The notes under the pieces are model-generated. The model was given only the letters and a program-made list of their open reading frames with translations, was not told where the DNA came from and did not search any database. Below, in pieces: positions 57,474 to 64,000 of a stretch of 64,000 bases of DNA. A program made the position numbers and the translations under genes. This stretch comes from Physcia stellaris (Eukaryota; Ascomycota; Lecanoromycetes; Caliciales; Physciaceae): contig JABSSW010000037.1 in assembly GCA_018902385.1 (NCBI GenBank), forward strand, positions 124,001 to 188,000, given 5' to 3'. How positions within the stretch are numbered: the stretch's first letter is position 1; each line of letters opens with the position of its first letter.

Positions 57474-58852
57474 GATGAATAGGGAAAATCGATTGGAAAA
57501 AGAGACGATAGAAGAAACTGGAGATGATAGAAGAATCTAGAGATGAGCTTCGAATAGAATGGATCGAAATGGCCAAAAATTTCTCTTCTTAAAGAATGCG
57601 CATTCGAAGGATCTGTCCACGCCACAGCAGATTTGACTGTAAGTGACTGCTGACCCGTATGACAGACATGACTCTTCTCGGCCGACAACGTCTGCTAATG
57701 ATAGACACGTTAAAACAATTCGGACGGCTTTCTCTGGTTACGAACGCATTCTAGATCTTACAAGGTCTTACTAAAGGTTACAAGGCGGTGCAGTTCTTTA
57801 CCTGAGAAAAAACAGTGACGCGGAAATTACAGCTTATGGTTGTACAAAGCCACACTGAATAACGCGCTGTCGCATTCAGAAAAAGCCGTACACTCGGCCC
57901 TTGATGTCGTACAAGACAAGCCCTCGAAGTTCATGCTCTAAGAAGAATTGAATGGCTGATTAGACGTCGGAAGCTCTTCCAGAGTTCCATCAACATCATC
58001 AGCACCACCATGCACTAAATAGATTCAAGCGCTCCTCCGGCCGAAAGCTGTCGCCTTTGCAGCCAGCACGCGTGCTTGGCGTTTCAGATTAATATAATGC
58101 GCTTGAGGGCGACCTGTTTTCCTCCCAACGATCTAAGCGGCGACTGTCTGCAAGAAGCCAGGAACTCATCAGACAGGCCTGGGATTCGGTACGCAAGGGG
58201 GCTGTTTTGCTCGGCGCATTCCGTCGGACGAACCCCGACTTGGGTTAGAGCAGCAACTCAGAATAATTGGTTCTCCACGTCAGGCAACACCAGGTAACAT
58301 ACTCGGTGAATGTAGACTCTGCGAACACTTGGGCCATGACTACGGTGTGGCGACTCTTGCAGCATAGAAGCACTTCGCCAGGCATAGCGGATATTGTTCC
58401 AGCTTCCAGCATGGTCGGGAATGCAATGCTCACTGCCTTCACGCGGTCTAAATCTCCTTCGCTGCTTCACAACGTCTTGATCGCGATTTGGCTCCGCTGA
58501 GCTGAGATGCAGCACGTCAGCAGCCTTGTCTCCTTATGTTGCGATTCTCTTCTTACTGGAGCTCTTCTCTGAAGTCAGCAGCCACGCCTGGATCGAATTC
58601 TTAAGTGCTGAGTGTGTCTGGTTCATTCGATTGATCTGGCCTGTATGTTGATCCGAAGATGCATGTGGAGCTGCCTGCCCTATGAAGTAAGTCTCCTGAC
58701 GTGTTTGCGTCTGATTACTGTTGAGGAACCCGATGCCGACTTGAGACTTCAAGTCCTATAAGACTCCGAGATAGTTGTTCTTCCTTCCCTTCCTCCATCC
58801 CTTCATCCATCATTTGAGCCGGCCAAATATACCTAACTGTTCCGCCAGCACC
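57474..58852. promoter_or_regulatory. Bidirectional promoter of haloperoxidase and Mn-lipoxygenase
   Basis: 1.38 kb between two divergent genes for secreted oxidative enzymes. No supported gene inside. A CT-rich leader with a Kozak-like CACCATG precedes the lipoxygenase. Shared control is plausible but not shown. Confidence 0.5.
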
Positions 58853-60748
58853 ATGTTAGTGTACCACTTATTCGGATTGTCTATTCCAGTCAGCATTGTT
58901 CTTGGGTTGGCTCCTTCATCTCCGTCCTCCATCTTTTCCGATTCTGGGTATTTTCTACCGCAGTTCGACCCAAATCCGACTCAGCGCGTTCAGGAAGTGG
59001 CATTCAACCATGCCGGCTTCTTGTACGGTCCACCACTTATAGGGAATTCATCGTATTTCCCTGCTGGGAAGATTGGAGCCCAGCGAGTTGCTGCAGACGT
59101 GGTTGCATTCAGGCAAAATGCGGCCTTCATAACGGAAGCTATCGAGGAGGAAAGGGGCGCCGTTGAGGCAAGAATTATCCAGGTAGCGAGTAATCCATCA
59201 CAGATCGTTTTCACCAAAATAACTCTGAGCAGGCCGGCGGGTTCAAAGATCTTTCAAGCTACGAGCTGCTTTATACAGACGCGTGGAAAAAGTCCAACCC
59301 TATCGGTACTGCTCCTGGATATTTTTCCAATTACACCCAGGATTTACACTTTTCGATGGAGCGACTGTCGATAAACCCATTTTCGACCCACCGCCTCCAT
59401 CCAGAGGACACATTGCCTTTCACACTCGACGACGCCACTGTCAGCAAAATTGCAGGTGCAACCCTTGGCAGCTTACAAAAATCAGGTCGGCTCTTCCTTG
59501 CAAGTCATTCCTACCAAGCTCGATACAGGCTGCAGCCTGGCCGCTTCGCGGCAGCGTGTGATGCCTACTTTTACCTACATCCTAAGACCAACGACTTCTT
59601 GCCGCTCGCCATCAAGACAAACGTGGGGAGTAATTTGACTTACACCCCCCTTGACGGCGAGAATGACTGGCTGTTTGCGAAGATGATGTTCAACAGCAAT
59701 GACTTCCTACACGGGCAGATCTTCCACTTGGCAAACTCACATGCTGTGGCTGAGATCGTCTACCTCGCAGCTCTGCGCACATTAAGTGTTCGCCATCCTG
59801 TGCGGGCTTTCCTGGATCGAAGTAAGTCCAACCCCTGTACCAGATATATTGACCACTGACGTTGAGTGCTTTCTAGTAATGTATCAATCTTACGCCGTTA
59901 GGGTAATTGGCAACCTTACACTTTTCAATCCTGGAGGCTTCTTCGACCAGACTGCCGCTGTGGATCAAACCGCAGTATTGGACTTTGTTGACCAGTTTTA
60001 CCCTACGGTCGCTGGGCGCTTCCGCGGCAACTACTTCCGAGAGTCGCTGGTAAGCCGTGGCATGCTCGACTGCTCGTACGGTCCCAAGTTGAAACACTTG
60101 CCATTCTACGAGGATGCAAGTACCATTATGGCCTCCCTGCGTCGCTTCATCTCAACTTTCGTGGATACGTACTACAGTAAAGCATCTTTCTTGAGTGGCG
60201 ACAAAGAAGTACAAAGTTGGATCTCCGAAGCCAACACCGAAGCTCAAGTCCTCGATTTCCCACCAGCGCCACTGAAGGATAGGAATACCCTCATCGACAT
60301 CTTAACGCAAATGGCCTACCTCACCGGGGTCAACCACCACCTTCTAAACAGCAACGCGCCTAGCTACATCACCGGGCTGCTGCCGTTCCACCCTTCCGCA
60401 TTCTTCAAACCTCTGCCTACTAGCAAGGGGGTTCAGGATATCACTCCTTACCTCGCCGATCTCGAGCACGCTATGTATCAGGTCACGCTTCAATTGCGGT
60501 TCCAGCGCCCCCAGCTACCGGCTGAGCACCGTGAGCTCGTGGACATGTTCTCGGAGGGTGCATTCAATAATGGGACGTCGCTGCCCCCGAAACTGATGAT
60601 TGCTGCGAGAAGATTCAGGAGCGACATGGTGAAGATTGGAGAGCAGATTGATAGAAAGAGTTTTGATAAGAACGGCCTTTCCCAGGGAATGCCGTTCGTT
60701 TGGAAGTTGCTGGATCCGAGGAAGATTCCTTATTTCTTAAGCGTTTGA
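58853..60748 (+). CDS. Secreted manganese lipoxygenase
   Basis: Three exons, 58853-59182, 59233-59821 and 59877-60748, give 596 residues. A signal peptide is present ('[20 protein letters not shown]'). The lipoxygenase core includes '[33 protein letters not shown]', here read in pieces, with metal ligands His275 and His280. The second pair lies in '[11 protein letters not shown]', His460 and Asn464. The last residue is Val596, the carboxylate ligand typical of the Mn group instead of Ile. Spacing and length (about 600) match secreted Mn-LOX of Gaeumannomyces and Magnaporthe. It converts linoleic and linolenic acid to hydroperoxides. Introns are 50 and 55 nt. It is divergent from the haloperoxidase. 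Confidence 0.95.
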
Positions 60749-61291
60749 GGAGGGCGCCATAGTGAGCGGGACCTGAGGATCTGTGGATCTGTGGATCTTG
60801 TGACGCTGCACGGGTTGAGTCAAGCTACTATTTGCTCTTAAAAGTCCAGCGTAGGAACCAGGTTGGCCGACTTCGGAATCATGAGCAGGATTGAGTCGAT
60901 GGAAATTGCATGTTTTATTTTGAAGTTTTGATCTCACAGTCAAGTTTCCCGAGTCGGATATCAGTATTTCCGATAGATCTTTGTCAACTATTTATAGCAA
61001 GTTAAAAATCTGGGAGTCGAACAAAGTCAAATTTTGTCAAAAAACAGAAATGAGAATCAAGAATCAGGTAGGTCAGTTTGGGGATCATGAGCAGATTGAT
61101 TTCCTGATCTGAGCTTGCATGAAATCGAGACTCAAGATTGTGATAGTGCCAAGAGAAAACCCGCCAAGCATTCACAGCGTTCCGAACTCAAGCAATCCCA
61201 ATCCCCAAGCTCTCTCCCAAACCCATCACCCTGAATACCAAAACCGCAGCCTACATCACTCCAACCCCATCCCCCAACCCTCCTCCCAGCA
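60749..61291. other. Spacer with a diverged direct repeat
   Basis: A 'GGATCTGT' triplet repeat lies at about 60776-60800. A roughly 55-bp segment near 60857-60912 resembles one near 61064-61118 (both contain an 'ATCATGAGCAG' core and end in 'TTGCATG'). No gene. Confidence 0.45.
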
Positions 61292-62145
61292 ATGGCCACC
61301 AAACCCACCACCCAACCCCAAACAAGTAACCCATCCCCCCCTCCATCCCCCCTCCCCTCCCTCCCCATCAATCAAACCACAAAAGCTAACCCCCCAACCC
61401 CTTAGTCGACCTCTCATCCCTGCCCCTAACCCAACTCACGAACCTCAAGAACCAGCTCACGCAAGACCTGCAGCATCTCACGACTTCCTTCCAGCAGCTG
61501 CGCGCCGCGCAGACCAAGTTTCGGGATTGTATCAGTAGTGTGAGGGAGGGGGTGGAGAGGAGTGGGGAAGGTGGGTTTTGTTTTTTGGTGTTTTTTTGGG
61601 AGGGGGTGGGGGACGTTGGGATCGGTAGTGGAGGGAGGGGTTTGAGTCGAAGGGGAATTCTGCGAGGGACGGAGGGAGTGGATGGAACAAGCACCAAAGG
61701 TCCAAGAAACGAAGTCTTCGGATTTTGGCAACAGCACTTGCCACCGCCAATCCAAGCGTGCTACCCAAAAGAGACGGATGTCATCATCAATCTGGAGCTC
61801 CTACCAATCTTCCCAAATCCAGCGCTAACAACCCCCCCTCTGCATCTAGGCAAAGCCCTCCTCGTCCCCCTGACCCCCTCCCTCTACGTCCCCGGCACCC
61901 TCGCCTCGACAGAGACCGTGCTCGTGGATGTCGGAACGGGGTTCTACGTCGAGAAGGTCTGTCTCGCCCCCTTCTCCTCATTTCCCTTCCCCACACCACC
62001 ATACGCTAACCCCAGAAACCAGACACCACCCGCAGCGCGCCAGTTCTACGTCTCGAAAGTCGAGGAACTGGGCAAGAACCTCGGGGAGCTGGAAGCGATC
62101 GTGCAGCAGAAGAACGGGAATTTGAGGGTCGTTGAGGATGGTTAG
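61292..62145 (+). CDS. GIM5: Prefoldin subunit 5
   Basis: Exons 61292-61325, 61406-61570, 61850-61956 and 62023-62145 give about 142 residues. The prefoldin alpha pattern is clear: the first coiled coil 'LPLTQLTNLKNQLTQDLQHL' to 'AAQTKFRDCISSVRE', the beta hairpin 'ALLVPLTPSLYVPGTLA' to 'VLVDVGTGFYVEK', then the second coiled coil 'QFYVSKVEELGKNLGELEAI'. Prefoldin passes nascent actin and tubulin to the CCT chaperonin. The end is uncertain: translation stops in the exon at 62143-62145 ('VVEDG'), but a further intron to an exon near 62.2-62.3 kb is possible. Intron 2 is 279 nt, long for this window, and strongly G/T-rich at its start. Confidence 0.88.
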
Positions 62146-63707
62146 TTCTCCCCCTCCGCCCCCACCTCCCTTCCTCTTTTCCCTTTTTCGTGGTTTTTTG
62201 GTAAGGGGCTGGTTTGCTTGTTGCTGCTTTTATAGGGAGCGGCCATTTCTTTGGTTTTGGTGCGGTCGATTCGGTTACAGGTGGGCGGGTGCGGTGATCT
62301 TCGTTTGCTGATTCAGGTTTGGCGATTCAGTTTTACGGGAGAAAGTCATCAGCGAGCAGAGTGCTGGGGGGAATGGGGAGGGAAAGGCTGTGGGGGCTGC
62401 GACTGGATAGGAATGGTGCGTGTACCCGAGTTCCTTGCCTTTTCCCTTGGTCTGAGGCTGGGGCAAGTTGTTGTCTGCAGACGACAAGTCTGCTCTGTGA
62501 GGGTTTTGTCTGCAGACGAAATGTATGCTTCCTCGCAGCAAACTCGCCGATCTCCTGAATTGCATTCGTGAGGTTCTGGAGAAAGAGGTTGGCCATGAGG
62601 GATAGCTGCTGGTCAATGGCCTCTACAGAGACGTCGAGATGTTCTAGTGTGTCTCGTCTATTGTGAATAATGATCTGTACGTATCCTCATCCCAGCTCGC
62701 TACAAAATACACACTTACTCGAGAATCCCTAGCTAGCTAGCTTAGCAACATCGAAAATTCACTTGAATGGCTAGAGAAATGCTCCCAGCTGGCAGGCATC
62801 TAAGAATTCCCTCCAGGCTTCTAATCCGAAAAGTTACGTTGCTTTGCTGGTGATCAATGGGCCCATTGGGTTGACTTGTCACTATCCACCAATCAAGAGA
62901 ATCGATCTGATCTGGAAAGGAACAAACACCTTTCTGGTAGCTTTGAAATACATAAGAATTGGTAGTAAGTTGGGTGTATTTCACCTCTTTCATAATTACA
63001 GACGTAGTAAGAGCCACTTATTGGACGCGAACATCTACTCGCCATAGCCGAAACTTAAAGTAGAGTCATATAAAACCAGCTAAAGCGCGGGAACGAGGAA
63101 GCTTAAAGTTACCAACAACACCGTTTTTGTACCACTCATTTTCGTCTACCGTGTGTAATTCTATGGCCTGGTATGGTGCACAGGTTCTTTGAGGTATCTT
63201 CAACAGGCTTTACCCTCTGAGTACTATCAAGATGTATCCCCGTTATTGGAACGAAGCATTAGACTGGTACTCACTACCTTACTCATGTCAACCCATCCCA
63301 GTCACGGGAAGCCGTCTCTTCGATCAGATCAGGATTTAAATTAGCCTACATCATGGCGTCATTTCATCTAAGCCATTGGTATACTGCTACAGTTTCTTAG
63401 AATGAGTGAGTATTACACATACCATCGGTGAATATCCTGCCTCAGCGGCGCTTAAAGACTGGAAAAGCCGAGCATTGGATATCCTGTTCCTAAAGGAGGG
63501 AGGCCAGCTTCACATGGAATCTTCGGTTAAGCTTCACCTTCAAACCTTTGAGAGCCGTTTCACCTCGTCCTTACGCATCTTATCTCTACGAAGCAACAAT
63601 ACCCACTCCCCAGCCTAGAGTTCGACTCCTGCTCTCAGAGCTAACTTACCTACTCCCTCAAACCTATCGAGCTCTTCACAGTTTCACCATCCTTACTTAA
63701 ATTAACA
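62146..63707. other. Mostly non-coding region, possible minus-strand exon
   Basis: On the minus strand about 62680-62520 an open frame gives a coiled-coil-like stretch ('LEHLDVSVEAIDQQLSLMAN' then 'FLQNLTNAIQEIGEFAARK'). It looks like a small helical complex subunit, but I cannot find a full gene structure. A short repeated 'TTGTCTGCAGACGA' occurs twice near 62468-62525. Nothing else is supported. Confidence 0.4.
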
Positions 63708-64000
63708 ATGCCTATCCGTGAGAAAGAGAACGCCAAGATTTGGCAGCTGGACGCCAGCAACAAGCAATCGACGAAACAGACTGATGATGAGTCGGACGAT
63801 AACCTCGAAAACGGTACTGCGGGCCTTTCCACAGCTTTGTTGAACAATCGTTTCGCCGCAATTGCTGCTACTCCCACAAAGCCCAAAATCGGTGATCGAC
63901 CACCGAACAGAACCCCCAAACCGAAACCAAGAACCCCTGGAAGAACTGTTCTCCCATCTCCTAAAGCACAATTACTCCCTGTTCGTACGCGACCAACACC
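63708..64000 (+). CDS. Unknown protein, N-terminal part, cut by window edge
   Basis: An ATG at 63708 opens a frame of 97 codons that is still open at the right edge. It begins 'MPIREKENAKIWQLDASNKQ', then an acidic Asp/Ser/Glu stretch, then a Pro/Lys/Arg-rich segment ('RPPNRTPKPKPRTPGRTVL'). This low-complexity, basic and Pro-rich N-terminus is typical of disordered leaders of nuclear or cytoskeletal proteins. Family cannot be told from this part. The start context (AACAATGCC) is good. Confidence 0.65.
   Translation, partial: MPIREKENAKIWQLDASNKQSTKQTDDESDDNLENGTAGLSTALLNNRFAAIAATPTKPKIGDRPPNRTPKPKPRTPGRTVLPSPKAQLLPVRTRPT

Noticed and set aside
50833-60748. Classical secondary-metabolite gene cluster
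   Set aside because: No polyketide synthase, peptide synthetase, terpene cyclase, P450 or pathway regulator is present.
63590-63640. GTTCGACTCC text like a tRNA T-arm (also near 61011 on the other strand)
   Set aside because: The flanking bases cannot form the T-stem, and no acceptor or anticodon arms are present.

Overview
This window is nuclear DNA of a filamentous ascomycete (Pezizomycotina). The evidence is short spliceosomal introns (about 45-95 nt, GT-AG, CTGAC/CTAAC-like branch sites), a HET-domain gene, a secreted manganese lipoxygenase, a heme-thiolate haloperoxidase, a fungal F-box gene, and a sharp split between a mutated AT-rich transposon block and a gene-rich, GC-balanced block. 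A leotiomycete-like fungus is my best guess, but class level is inference.

Region 1 (1-8.3 kb) is a very AT-rich transposon graveyard: a minus-strand Ty3/gypsy LTR element lying against a minus-strand Helitron-like remnant. Both are heavily broken by C-to-T type mutation. By hand count the dinucleotides do not look like classical CpA-directed RIP: CpC/GpG are absent and CpT/ApG scarce, while CpG and CpA survive and TpA/ApT is very low. The block ends at a perfect 59-bp-arm hairpin (a MITE-like repeat, 8300-8462), followed directly by the 3' end of a Tad1-type LINE.

Region 2 (9.8-24 kb) holds a HET-domain gene, the tRNA m7G methyltransferase TRM8, the ESCRT-II subunit VPS25 (divergent from TRM8), an RTT107-type multi-BRCT protein, an alpha/beta hydrolase, a small unknown gene and the mitochondrial-type prolyl-tRNA synthetase. 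VPS25, the hydrolase and the synthetase each carry single-base frame breaks at homopolymers, which look like assembly errors.

Region 3 (24-37 kb) is looser: two cysteine-rich cell-surface proteins, a haloacid-dehalogenase-like enzyme, a tiny protein made of two copies of one motif (one per exon), an F-box gene and long non-coding stretches.

Region 4 (37.5-50 kb) is dense housekeeping: RIC1, TMA20/MCT-1, mediator MED19/ROX3, a bHLH regulator, an RWD plus PARP-fold protein and a DUF6699-like protein.

Region 5 (50.8-64 kb) carries a FAD oxidoreductase, a YAT-type amino-acid permease, a secreted haloperoxidase divergent from a secreted Mn-lipoxygenase, prefoldin subunit 5, and the start of an unknown gene cut by the window edge. 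The oxidase, permease and the peroxidase/lipoxygenase pair look like an accessory uptake and oxidation neighbourhood. No polyketide or peptide synthase is present, so I do not call a classical metabolite cluster. Splice coordinates were read by eye and may be off by one or two bases.
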